In this document: positions 50,946 to 59,124 of the stretch, in pieces
How the letters are laid out: every line of letters begins with the position of its first letter
How positions within the stretch are numbered: position 1 is the stretch's first letter
Assembly (NCBI RefSeq): GCF_013322225.1
Contig: NZ_JAAMFB010000022.1
Coordinates: 124,001-188,000 of the forward strand
Direction: 5' to 3'
DNA: 64,000 bases
From: Agrobacterium larrymoorei
GTDB taxonomy: Bacteria > Pseudomonadota > Alphaproteobacteria > Rhizobiales > Rhizobiaceae
Position numbers and translations under genes: made by a program
The notes under the pieces: generated by a model
The model's database searches: none
What the model was told of the DNA's origin: nothing
The model's input: only the letters and a program-made list of their open reading frames with translations

Positions 50946-52406
50946 ATTAGCGGACGCAATTCTCAAGGTCGAGCGTGCAATTGCATCCTTCCATGTCGCG
51001 AGCTTCTCGTTCCTTGCTGAGGTGACGGAAGCGATTTCGGTTCCGCTTGCGTTGAGGCTGGCGACGGTCTGGATATCCGGCCACATGCCGAGCGCAAGCC
51101 CGGCAAGGTAGGCAGCACCGAGAGCAGAAGCTTCAGGCGCGTCTCGCTGAATGATGGGATGATCCAGCATGTCCGCTACGCATTGCATCAGGAACCGGCT
51201 CTGGCTCGGGCCGCCGTCCACGAAGAGACGTCCAAAGCCTGTCGGTGATTGAGTTCCCATGGCGGCAAAGACGTCATGCACTTGAAACGCAATGGAATCG
51301 GTTACCGCACGGGCCATTTGGGCGCGGGTGGTCGAGAAATTGATCTGGGAGAACAGCGCGCGGCTGTCTGAATCCCAGTATGGCGCACCGAGGCCAACGA
51401 AGGCAGGCACAAAGCCAGGCGCTCCTGGGGCGGCAGTTGACGCGAGCTCCACCAGCGCTGCGACATCAGGCAATCCCAAAATCTCGACCATCCACGGTAG
51501 CGAAGAGGCAGAAACCAGAATATTGCCTTCAAAGGCGAAGGTCGGCTTGCCGCCAAGCCGCCAAGCGACCGTGGTGGTGATGCCCTGTTGAGGGGCGATG
51601 AAGTGGGGCAGCGTGGTCATGACCGATGAGCCGGTGCCGAAGGTTACCTTGCCATCGCCGGGGTTGAACGCTCCGTGACCAAAGAGTGCCGCGTGGCTAT
51701 CGCCGATGGCTGCAAGGATTGGCGTGCCGTCCTTGATGCCGGGAACATTTTTCGTGACGCCGAAATCGCCGCTGCTGTCGCGAACCTGCGGCAGGGCATT
51801 GATGTCGATCCCGAAAAGTGCGCAAAGCTCTTCGCTCCAGACCTGTCGATTGAGATCGAGCGCCTGGCTGCGTGCTGCATTGGATGCATCGCAGGCGTGG
51901 ACCTGACCGCCGGTGAAGCAGTGGATCAACCAGCTATCGATGGTGCCGAGCCTGACCTTGCGGCCTTCCGGAGCCCGGTCCAGCAGCCAGCGCATTTTGG
52001 CACCGGGGAACATGGGATCGATGGGCAGGCCCGTCAGCGCCATGACGCGTTCGGAATGGCCCTTTTCGATGAGATCGGCGCATTCGCTCGCGGTACGACG
52101 GCACTGCCAGCTCAAGACTGGGCCAAGCGGCTCGCCGGTCTGCGCATCCCAGATTGTCACGGATTCGCGCTGGTTGGATATGGCTATGGCTTCCACAGAC
52201 ACGTCGCCGGGCGCTGCCTTCAGGCAAGCGTCGATGGCTTCGCAGACAGACGCCCATATGCGCGTCGGTTCCTGTTCTACCCAGCCAGATTGAGGGTAGG
52301 TAATTCCGACCGGCGAAGAGCCTCTGGCGAGGATTGCACCCGCTTCCGAAACCAGAATGGCCTTCGAATTTGTCGTACCCTGATCGACGGACAGAATGGC
52401 GCGCAT
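50937..52406 (-). CDS. FGGY-family carbohydrate kinase
   Basis: The 489 residues have both halves of an FGGY sugar kinase: the N-terminal SVDQGTTNSKAILV phosphate-binding segment, the FPGAKMRWLLD stretch, and the C-terminal VTFGTGSSVMTTLP plus LFVDGGPSQSRFLMQCVADM and EASALGAAYLAGLALG. It phosphorylates a sugar, ketose or polyol with ATP in the cytoplasm. The sequence is nearest to glycerol and pentulose kinases of this family. It lies between the split transketolase and the regulator genes, so its product is probably the transketolase donor. Erythritol, a pentulose or apulose are the candidates I would test. Confidence 0.88.
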   Translation of the reverse strand: MRAILSVDQGTTNSKAILVSEAGAILARGSSPVGITYPQSGWVEQEPTRIWASVCEAIDACLKAAPGDVSVEAIAISNQRESVTIWDAQTGEPLGPVLSWQCRRTASECADLIEKGHSERVMALTGLPIDPMFPGAKMRWLLDRAPEGRKVRLGTIDSWLIHCFTGGQVHACDASNAARSQALDLNRQVWSEELCALFGIDINALPQVRDSSGDFGVTKNVPGIKDGTPILAAIGDSHAALFGHGAFNPGDGKVTFGTGSSVMTTLPHFIAPQQGITTTVAWRLGGKPTFAFEGNILVSASSLPWMVEILGLPDVAALVELASTAAPGAPGFVPAFVGLGAPYWDSDSRALFSQINFSTTRAQMARAVTDSIAFQVHDVFAAMGTQSPTGFGRLFVDGGPSQSRFLMQCVADMLDHPIIQRDAPEASALGAAYLAGLALGMWPDIQTVASLNASGTEIASVTSARNEKLATWKDAIARSTLRIASANSE

Positions 52407-52548
52407 CGCTATGCTCTCTTCCCGGCAGACATTGATGATGCGCGATCCTAGCCGGGATTTTCAGGCAAATCGAAGTGCCACGCATAATATAATGAAGAGG
52501 GTGCCGCCCAAATCTCCCAGGGGAAACATGGACGGCTAGGGAGGAGAC

Positions 52549-53505
52549 TTATTTTCTCTTAATCAGCGCCTGCGCAGCATCGGCGATGGCGTTGGGTGCC
52601 ATGCCGAATTCATCCAGCAGCCACTCGGCAGAGCCGGTATGGGCAAAGACGCCGGGAACGCCGAGGCGTTTCATCGGAACCGGTGCCTGCTCGACAACCA
52701 CTTCGGCAATGGCGGAACCGAGGCCGCCATAGATCGAATGCTCTTCCGCCGTCAGGATCGCACCGGTTTCAGTGGCGGCAGCAACGATGGCGGCTTCATC
52801 TATGGGGCGAACGGTTGCCATGTTCAGGACGCGGGCCTTGATGCCGCGCGTTGCCAGAATATCGGCGGCCTTGACCATGCGGTGGGTCAACGTACCGTTG
52901 GCGATCAGCGTCAGGTCGGAGCCTTCACGCAGCAGGTTAGCCTTGCCGACTTCGAAGACGTGACCTTCCGGCAGAAGATCCGGTACGCCGACGCGCGAGA
53001 GGCGCAGGAAGCAGGGACCGGCATATTCCGCCGCCCATTTTACCGCAGCCGCTGTTTCGATGCGGTCGCAAGGGGCGATGACTGGAAGGTTGGGCAGAAC
53101 GCGCGTCCAGGCAAAATCCTCGATGGAATGGTGTGTTGGGCCGAGTTCGCCGTAAGCCATGCCGGACGAAATGCCGACGAGTTTCACATTTGCGTTAGAA
53201 TAAGCGAGATCGGCCTTGATCTGCTCCAGCGCACGACCCGTTAAAAAGCATGAGGCGCCACAGACGAAGGGCAGTTGCCCGCCATTGGCAAGACCGGCGC
53301 CAACGCCCACCATGTTCTGTTCGGCGATGCCGACATTGACGAGGCGTTCCGGGAATTTCGACTTGAAACCACCGAGTTTGGAGGAGCCGACCGAGTCGTT
53401 ACAGACGGCGACGACGCGCTGGTCGTTTGCGGCCAGTGCCTCGATGGTTTCCGCGAAGGCATCACGGCAGTCATAGAGTTTAGGAGCGGATACGGGCGCG
53501 TTCAT
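52549..53505 (-). CDS. Transketolase, C-terminal subunit (pyrimidine and C-terminal domains)
   Basis: The start is the ATG at 53505, which shares one base with the stop of the N-terminal subunit (318 residues); the frame extends further but inside the neighbour. The pyrimidine-binding domain shows in VNVGIAEQNMVGVGAGLANG with the catalytic Glu that activates thiamine diphosphate, then THHSIEDFAWTRVLPNLPVI. The C-terminal domain begins at GSDLTLIANGTLTHRMVKAA and ends AEWLLDEFGM. The subunit is inactive without the partner at 53505-54317. Split transketolases are common in sugar pathways with unusual substrates, such as apulose-4-phosphate or sulfofructose. Confidence 0.9.
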   Translation of the reverse strand: MNAPVSAPKLYDCRDAFAETIEALAANDQRVVAVCNDSVGSSKLGGFKSKFPERLVNVGIAEQNMVGVGAGLANGGQLPFVCGASCFLTGRALEQIKADLAYSNANVKLVGISSGMAYGELGPTHHSIEDFAWTRVLPNLPVIAPCDRIETAAAVKWAAEYAGPCFLRLSRVGVPDLLPEGHVFEVGKANLLREGSDLTLIANGTLTHRMVKAADILATRGIKARVLNMATVRPIDEAAIVAAATETGAILTAEEHSIYGGLGSAIAEVVVEQAPVPMKRLGVPGVFAHTGSAEWLLDEFGMAPNAIADAAQALIKRK

Positions 53506-54317
53506 TACAATGCCTCCGAAAGTTCTTTGACTGCGATGTCGTATTGTTCCTTGCTCGGAACCTTGTGGTGCCAATCCACCTTGTCCTGCATGAAGGAAAT
53601 TCCGTGGCCCTTGTTGGTATGCGCCACGATGCAGTGCGGACGGCCACTGGCGCGATGTTCCAGCGCAGGGACCACCTCGGACATCTCATTGCCGTTGATC
53701 TCGGTGACCTCCCAGCCGAAAGCCTCCAGTTTCGGGCGAAGCGGTGCGATGTCGTTCGTGTCGGACAGGGCCGCACCCTGCTGAAAGCGATTGTGGTCGA
53801 TGATGAGCGTCAGATTATCGAGGCCGAACTGCGCAGCCGCCATGATGGCTTCCCAGTTGGAACCTTCCTGCATCTCACCGTCGCCGGTCATGACATAGGT
53901 ATGGTAATCTGCGCCCGAAAGCTTTGCGGCTTTCGCCATTCCAACGGCTACCGGGAGGCCATGGCCGAGAGGGCCGGTATTGGTCTCGACGCCGGGAACC
54001 TTGTTGCAGTTCGGGTGGCCATTGAGGCGGGAGTTGGGCTGCAGGAAGGTAGAAATTTCTTCTTCCGGAATGAAACCGCGCTTGGCGAGCGTCACATAAA
54101 GCGCGCAGGCGGTGTGCCCCTTGGAAAGAACGAAGCGGTCACGAGCAGGGTTTTTCGGATCGTCCGGCCAGATGCGCAAGACGCGGAAATACAGTGCTGT
54201 CATCACGTCGATAGCAGACATTTCTCCGCCGACATGACCGGCTCCGGCTTCGAAAACGGCTTGCACGTCGCGCAGGCGGATCTGGCGCGCAACGCGCTCT
54301 AGTTCTTTCGGCTCCAT
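53505..54317 (-). CDS. Transketolase, N-terminal subunit (thiamine diphosphate-binding domain)
   Basis: I start at the ATG at 54317 (MEPKELERVARQIRL, 270 residues); the longer frame would run through an operator-like site. The ThDP motif is TGDGEMQEGSNWEAIMAAAQ followed by LIIDHNRFQQG, fitting GDG...N. GHVGGEMSAIDVMTALYF, SKGHTACALYVTLAKRG and GPLGHGLPVAVGMAKAAK are standard transketolase segments. It overlaps the C-terminal subunit gene by 1 nt, so the two are made together in equal amounts. It is the first gene of the minus-strand operon, 24 nt downstream of the operator-like site at 54341-54354. Confidence 0.9.
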   Translation of the reverse strand: MEPKELERVARQIRLRDVQAVFEAGAGHVGGEMSAIDVMTALYFRVLRIWPDDPKNPARDRFVLSKGHTACALYVTLAKRGFIPEEEISTFLQPNSRLNGHPNCNKVPGVETNTGPLGHGLPVAVGMAKAAKLSGADYHTYVMTGDGEMQEGSNWEAIMAAAQFGLDNLTLIIDHNRFQQGAALSDTNDIAPLRPKLEAFGWEVTEINGNEMSEVVPALEHRASGRPHCIVAHTNKGHGISFMQDKVDWHHKVPSKEQYDIAVKELSEAL

Positions 54318-54340
54318 GAAATCCTCATCAAGATGCAAGT

Positions 54341-54354
54341 GTGAATATTTATAC
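54341..54354. promoter_or_regulatory. SorC-type operator-like site, transketolase side
   Basis: GTGAATATTTATAC lies 24 nt upstream of the transketolase start. It shares the TGAATATTTAT core with 54495-54507 on the importer side and resembles the palindrome at 50928-50945. Repetition in both divergent promoters supports a shared operator. Confidence 0.55.
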
Positions 54355-54494
54355 AGATAGCTATATAATTGCAGATATCGCCATCCTGTCAAGTCGCAAA
54401 CCGATATTCGCCATATTTTTGGACGACATCAACCGCCATTGGTGACGCTATTGACAAGCATCGCAAATCTGACTTATGAATTTTACACCGAGTA

Positions 54495-54507
54495 TGAATA
54501 TTTATTC
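54495..54507. promoter_or_regulatory. SorC-type operator-like site, importer side
   Basis: TGAATATTTATTC lies 46 nt upstream of the permease start (54553) and reads as near-perfect TGAATA-TTT-ATTC(a). With the copy at 54341 it brackets the 235-bp divergent promoter region, an arrangement suited to looping or joint repression. Confidence 0.6.
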
Positions 54508-54552
54508 TAATCGGTTTAAAAGTTCTGATGTTTAGATGAATAGGGAGGAGCC

Positions 54553-55533
54553 ATGACTGTGTTGGAGCGCAAGGACGCGATCGTCCAAAACAGAAGTCCG
54601 CTCGCCTGGCTGAGCGGCGCAACCGGGCCTCTCGTGGGTCTGTTGCTGCTGTGTGTGTTTCTTTCTTTCGCCAGTGAAAATTTCCTTTCGCTTCGCAACG
54701 GCCTTAATATTCTCGACCAGATCACCGTTTTGGGCATCATGGCCGTGGGCATGACATTCGTCATTCTGCTTGGCGGTATCGATCTTTCGGTTGGGTCCGT
54801 GCTGGCGCTATCCATGATGATCATGGGCTGGACGGCGAATGTCGCCGGGATGCCGATGGGTGCTGCGATCGTTCTTGCGCTTTTGGCGTCCGGTGTCTGT
54901 GGTCTCGTCGTCGGCATCCTCGTCACCGCGTTCCGCGTCCCTGCCTTTATCGCCACGCTTGCGATGATGTCGGTCGCGCGCGGTCTTGCCAACATGATCA
55001 CGGATGGCCAGCAGATCGTCGGTTTTCCGGACTGGTTCATGATGCTGGCGATTGACCGTCATTTTGGCGTGATGACGGCAACCGTTCTTCTGATGCTGGT
55101 CGTCGTCGCTGTATCCTGGGCATTTCTGCGTTACAGGTCCGAAGGACGTACCGTCTATGCAGTGGGTGGAAACGCGGAAGTGGCGCGCCTCGCAGGCATC
55201 AATGTTCCGCTTGTCACGATCGGCGTTTATGTGATCTGCGCGGTTCTGGCCGGTCTTGCTGGTATCGTGCTCGCCGCTCGTCTCGACTCTGTTCAGCCAT
55301 CCAGCGGCTTCGGTTATGAGCTCGATACCATTGCAGCGGTCGTCATCGGCGGCACATCCCTTTCCGGTGGCGCTGGCGGCATCGGCGGCACGCTGATCGG
55401 CGTGCTCATCATCGGCGTGCTTCGCAACGGCCTCAATCTTCTCAATGTTTCACCGTTCCTTCAGCAGGTCATCATCGGCGTCGTCATCGTGCTGGCCGTC
55501 GGTGCGGAGACCCTGCGCCGCAGGAAAGGCTAA
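54553..55533 (+). CDS. Ribose-type sugar ABC transporter permease (RbsC-like)
   Basis: The 326 residues follow a GGGAGGAG site. The RbsC hallmarks are LGIMAVGMTFVILLGGIDLS (with the following VGSVLAL), GILVTAFRVPAFIATLAMMS, YAVGGNAEVARLAGINVPL and LDTIAAVVIGGTSLSGGAGG. It has about eight to ten hydrophobic segments. It is the first gene of the plus-strand half of the regulon and should work as a homodimer, as only one permease gene is present. The order permease-binding protein-ATPase is unusual; the binding protein normally comes first. Confidence 0.92.
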   Translation: MTVLERKDAIVQNRSPLAWLSGATGPLVGLLLLCVFLSFASENFLSLRNGLNILDQITVLGIMAVGMTFVILLGGIDLSVGSVLALSMMIMGWTANVAGMPMGAAIVLALLASGVCGLVVGILVTAFRVPAFIATLAMMSVARGLANMITDGQQIVGFPDWFMMLAIDRHFGVMTATVLLMLVVVAVSWAFLRYRSEGRTVYAVGGNAEVARLAGINVPLVTIGVYVICAVLAGLAGIVLAARLDSVQPSSGFGYELDTIAAVVIGGTSLSGGAGGIGGTLIGVLIIGVLRNGLNLLNVSPFLQQVIIGVVIVLAVGAETLRRRKG

Positions 55534-55660
55534 GTTTCGCTTTCAGGCGGGGAGTTCCGCCTCAAACAGACCATCTCCCTCCAACGAGGGATGGGATAAA
55601 CGGCCCGAGGGGAGGAGGCTCTGTCTCCCGAAGGCCATAACCAAAACCGGAGGAAAAGAA

Positions 55661-56587
55661 ATGAAATTGTCTCGCATTCTGCTCGCATCCGCAGCACTCG
55701 CTCTCTCCCTCGGCTCGGCCAATGCCGCCGAAGTCAAGAAGATCGGTCTTGCCGTCGCCAACCTTCAGGCAAACTTCTTCAATCAGATCAAGCAGTCCGT
55801 CGAAGCCGAAGCCAAGACGCGCGGGATCACGGTCGTCACCGTCGATGCCAAGGGTGATGGCCCGACGCAGGTCAACCAGATCCAGGATCTTCTGACCCAG
55901 AACATCGACGCGCTAATCTACATTCCCGCAGGTGCGGCTGCCGCGACCGTTCCGGTGAAGCTTGCCAAAGCAGCTGGCGTTCCCGTCATCAACATCGACC
56001 GTAACGCCGATGGCGCACCTGGCGATACGTTCCTTGCGACGGATTCCGTTGCTTCTGCCAAGTCCGTTTGCGATTACATCATCAAGGAAGCTGGCGGTAA
56101 GGGCAAAATGGTCATGATCCATGGCCAGAAGGGTACGACGCCGGAAGTGGACCGCACAAAGGGCTGCATGGAATCCGTAAAGGCCAATCCTGACGTGAAG
56201 ATTGTTGCCGAGCAATGGTCGAACATGTGGAGCCAGGACGAAGGTTTCCAGATCATGCAGAACATGCTGCAGGCAAACCCTGACGTTTCCATCGTGTTTG
56301 CGCAGGCTGACGGTCTCGCACTCGGTGCGGCACAGGCCATCAAGGTTGCAAATCCGTCGCAGAAGATTGTTGTCGGCGGTTTCGATGGCGATACGGCTGC
56401 ACTCGAAGCGCTGAAAAACGGCGTATTCGACGTGACCGCAACCCAGCAGACCCAGAAGATGGGCCGCACGGCCGTCGAAATGGCCGTCAAGATCGTCGGA
56501 GGTGAAAAGGTTGAGCCAGTTCAGCTGCTTGATGCAACGCTGACGACGAAAGAAAACGTGGCTGGCTTCATCTCCAACCATCCTTGA
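55661..56587 (+). CDS. Ribose-type sugar ABC transporter periplasmic binding protein (RbsB-like)
   Basis: The start is the ATG at 55661 (MKLSRILLASAALALSLGSA), preceded by CCGGAGGAAAAG; the frame upstream belongs to the permease and gap. The 308 residues have a signal peptide cleaved near ANAAE and the type 1 binding fold: KKIGLAVANLQANFFNQIKQ, DLLTQNIDALIYIPAGAAAA, GVPVINIDRNADGAPGDTFL and VFAQADGLALGAAQAIKVAN. The NIDRNADG loop is the usual sugar-contact region. It is followed by a strong hairpin, consistent with high expression. Confidence 0.93.
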   Translation: MKLSRILLASAALALSLGSANAAEVKKIGLAVANLQANFFNQIKQSVEAEAKTRGITVVTVDAKGDGPTQVNQIQDLLTQNIDALIYIPAGAAAATVPVKLAKAAGVPVINIDRNADGAPGDTFLATDSVASAKSVCDYIIKEAGGKGKMVMIHGQKGTTPEVDRTKGCMESVKANPDVKIVAEQWSNMWSQDEGFQIMQNMLQANPDVSIVFAQADGLALGAAQAIKVANPSQKIVVGGFDGDTAALEALKNGVFDVTATQQTQKMGRTAVEMAVKIVGGEKVEPVQLLDATLTTKENVAGFISNHP

Positions 56588-56595
56588 TGACTATC

Positions 56596-56622
56596 CGGGT
56601 GCCGTCTTCGTGGCGGCACCCG
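56596..56622 (+). terminator. Hairpin after the binding-protein gene
   Basis: CGGGTGCCG (56596-56604) and CGGCACCCG (56614-56622) form a 9-bp stem with a 9-nt loop, followed by TTATTTT. It lies 9 nt past the binding-protein stop and before the ATPase, so it is probably a partial terminator that keeps the binding protein in excess. Confidence 0.7.
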
Positions 56623-56695
56623 TTATTTTCGAACCGACGCTCTCCCGCAGAGACGATCCGGTTCTCTTACATGAAATATTGGGAGGTTCCCCGAC

Positions 56696-58174
56696 ATGCG
56701 TGAGCCGGTTCTTTCGCTCCGTGGCATCAGCAAACGTTATGGTCCACTCGAGGTCTTGAAGAATGTCGATCTCGACGTCTATGCGGGCGAGGTCGTGGCG
56801 CTACTGGGTGAGAATGGCGCTGGCAAATCCACCCTGTCCGGCATCATTGCCGGATCGCGCGAGCCCTCGCAGGGAACGATGACGTGGCTTGGCCAACCCT
56901 ATGCCCCTGCATCTCCGCGCGAAGCCATCGACAAAGGCGTGGTGCTGATCCATCAGGAACTGAAGCTTCTGCCGGAATTGTCGATTGCCGAAAACGTCTT
57001 CATCGGTCGCTGGTTGATGAAAAACGGCAAGATCGACCGCACTGAGATGGTGCGGCGTGCGCAAGAGCAATTGTCGCGGCTCAACCTTCATATTCCCGCG
57101 AGCCGCAAAGTGGCTGGGCTGTCTACGGCCAACCAGCAGCTTATCGAGATTGCCAAGGCACTGACGCTGAATGCCAAGCTGCTTATTCTGGACGAGCCAA
57201 CAGCAGCACTGGGCGGCGCGGAAACGCAGGCATTGTTCGAACAGGTACGCAAGCTGCGCGCCGAGGGCGTCGGCATCATCTACATTTCTCACCGCATGGA
57301 AGAAATCCGACAGATTACGGATCGCATCGTGGTCCTGCGTGATGGCGTGCGCGTCAACGAGTTTGCCGATAGCGCAACGCCCGTCCGAACCGTCGTCGAA
57401 AGCATGGTAGGGCGTTCGCTTGAGCGCATGTTCCCCACCTTGCCGGAAGCGCAGGACAAGGTCGTACTCGAGGTCAAGGGGCTGACAGGAGCGAACAACG
57501 CATTCCGCAATGTCAGCTTCGACGTTCGTGCAGGCGAAATCCTCGGTATTGCCGGCTTGATTGGCGCAGGCCGAACCGAACTGGTGCGCGCAATTGCCGG
57601 TGCCGATGCGATCTCCGAAGGAGAAATTCTGCTCGACGGCAAGCCGCTTAACCTGAAGGCACCATCGGACGCCATCGATAGAGGCATCGTCATGGTGCCG
57701 GAGGACCGCAAGCTTCAGGGCCTTGTGGTGGAGCATGAAATTGGCGAGAACATCATCTACGCCAATCTCGACCTACTCGGCACGGGCTGGGTCACGTCTG
57801 GCGTCAAGCGCCGTTTCGCCAATGCTGCCATTTCGAAATTCGGAGTGAAGGGCAGGGGCGAACAATCCGCATCCGATCTTTCCGGCGGTAACCAGCAGAA
57901 AGTGGTCATCGCCAAATGGCTTGCGCGCAACCCGCGCGTCGTCGTGCTGGACGAGCCGACGCGCGGCATCGATGTCGGCGCGCGCGCGGGCATTTACGAC
58001 ATCATCGTCGATCTGGCGAAACAGGGCGTGGCGGTCATCGTCGTCAGTTCCGATCTAGAAGAGGTGCTGGGCGTTTCCAGCCGCATCCTCGTTCTCGCCC
58101 AGGGAAATCAGGCCGGTATTCTCAACCGTGACGAGGCAAATGATGTTTCCGTCATGGAACTGGCGACAATCTGA
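56696..58174 (+). CDS. Ribose-type sugar ABC transporter ATPase (RbsA-like)
   Basis: The 492 residues contain two ATPase domains. The first has Walker A GENGAGKST, signature LSTANQQLIEIAKAL and Walker B LILDEPTAALGGAETQ. The second has the degenerate GLIGAGRTE loop, signature LSGGNQQKVVIAKWL and Walker B VVVLDEPTRGIDVGARAG. GIVMVPEDRKLQGLVVEHEI is the usual linker, which the ATPase at 43068 lacks. It energises the permease at 54553. Start ATG 56696 follows GGGAGGTTCC. Confidence 0.93.
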   Translation: MREPVLSLRGISKRYGPLEVLKNVDLDVYAGEVVALLGENGAGKSTLSGIIAGSREPSQGTMTWLGQPYAPASPREAIDKGVVLIHQELKLLPELSIAENVFIGRWLMKNGKIDRTEMVRRAQEQLSRLNLHIPASRKVAGLSTANQQLIEIAKALTLNAKLLILDEPTAALGGAETQALFEQVRKLRAEGVGIIYISHRMEEIRQITDRIVVLRDGVRVNEFADSATPVRTVVESMVGRSLERMFPTLPEAQDKVVLEVKGLTGANNAFRNVSFDVRAGEILGIAGLIGAGRTELVRAIAGADAISEGEILLDGKPLNLKAPSDAIDRGIVMVPEDRKLQGLVVEHEIGENIIYANLDLLGTGWVTSGVKRRFANAAISKFGVKGRGEQSASDLSGGNQQKVVIAKWLARNPRVVVLDEPTRGIDVGARAGIYDIIVDLAKQGVAVIVVSSDLEEVLGVSSRILVLAQGNQAGILNRDEANDVSVMELATI

Positions 58175-58188
58175 AGAAGGAAATTTTC

Positions 58189-58977
58189 ATGTCCACCATC
58201 ACGCTCAACGCGCCGAAGCTTTTCGATCTTTCCGGCCAGGTAGCACTCGTTACGGGTGCCGGTTCCGGCATTGGCCAGCGCATCGCCATGGGCTTGGCGC
58301 AGGCCGGTGCCGATGTCGCGCTGCTCGACCGCCGCACCGATGACGGTCTGGCCCAGACGGCGGATTTCATCGCAAAGGCTGGCCGCAAGTCCGTGCAGAT
58401 CGCAGCCGATGTGACGAGCAAGCAGGCGCTTGCCGATGCCGTAGCGAAGACCGAAGCGGATCTCGGCGCGCTGTCGCTCGCGGTGAATGCTGCCGGTATC
58501 GCCAATGCCAATCCGGCGGAGGAAATGGAGGAAAGCCAGTTCCAGACGATGATGGACATCAACCTGAAGGGCGTGTTTCTGTCCTGCCAGGCGGAAGCGC
58601 AGGCCATGCTGAAGCATGGTCGCGGCTCCATCGTCAACATTGCCTCCATGTCCGGCGTCATCGTCAATCGCGGGCTGATGCAGTGCCACTATAATGCGTC
58701 AAAGGCTGGCGTCATTCACATGTCGAAATCCATGGCGATGGAATGGGTCGGCAAGGGCCTGCGCGTCAACACCATCTCTCCCGGCTATACCGCAACACCC
58801 ATGAATACTCGCCCGGAAATGGTGCACCAGACCAAGTTGTTCGAAGAACAGACGCCGATGCAGCGTATGGCCAATGTCGACGAAATGGTCGGCCCCGCGA
58901 TCTTCCTGCTGTCGGATGCCGCAAGCTTCGTGACCGGCGTTGATCTCTTGGTCGATGGTGGTTTCTGCTGCTGGTAA
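58189..58977 (+). CDS. Short-chain dehydrogenase/reductase, polyol type
   Basis: The 262 residues form a classical SDR: VTGAGSGIGQRIAMGLAQAG for cofactor, NAAGIANANPAEEME, NIASMSGVIVNRGL with the active Ser, YNASKAGVIHMSKS with Tyr and Lys, and TGVDLLVDGGFCCW at the end. The C-terminal VDGGFCCW form is frequent in D-arabinitol/sorbitol-type dehydrogenases. It is the last gene of the plus-strand operon, 14 nt after the ATPase, and is probably the first oxidation step that makes the ketose for the FGGY kinase. Confidence 0.9.
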   Translation: MSTITLNAPKLFDLSGQVALVTGAGSGIGQRIAMGLAQAGADVALLDRRTDDGLAQTADFIAKAGRKSVQIAADVTSKQALADAVAKTEADLGALSLAVNAAGIANANPAEEMEESQFQTMMDINLKGVFLSCQAEAQAMLKHGRGSIVNIASMSGVIVNRGLMQCHYNASKAGVIHMSKSMAMEWVGKGLRVNTISPGYTATPMNTRPEMVHQTKLFEEQTPMQRMANVDEMVGPAIFLLSDAASFVTGVDLLVDGGFCCW

Positions 58978-59086
58978 TTGAAGACCACAAGCCAGGTTTT
59001 TGGTCCGACGCTTGATGAATTGAACCGGCGTATATCAGCTAATTTAATCGCCAGATGCGCAGTAGCATCAAATACGGTCTCGAAGA

Positions 59087-59113
59087 TGTTGGTAGGCAGT
59101 TGGCCTACCAACA
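59087..59113. terminator. Hairpin between convergent SDR and MFS genes
   Basis: TGTTGGTAGGC (59087-59097) and GCCTACCAACA (59103-59113) form a perfect 11-bp stem with a 5-nt loop. It lies 11 nt past the MFS stop and about 110 nt past the SDR stop, and should insulate the two regions. Confidence 0.65.
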
Positions 59114-59124
59114 CATCCGACAGG

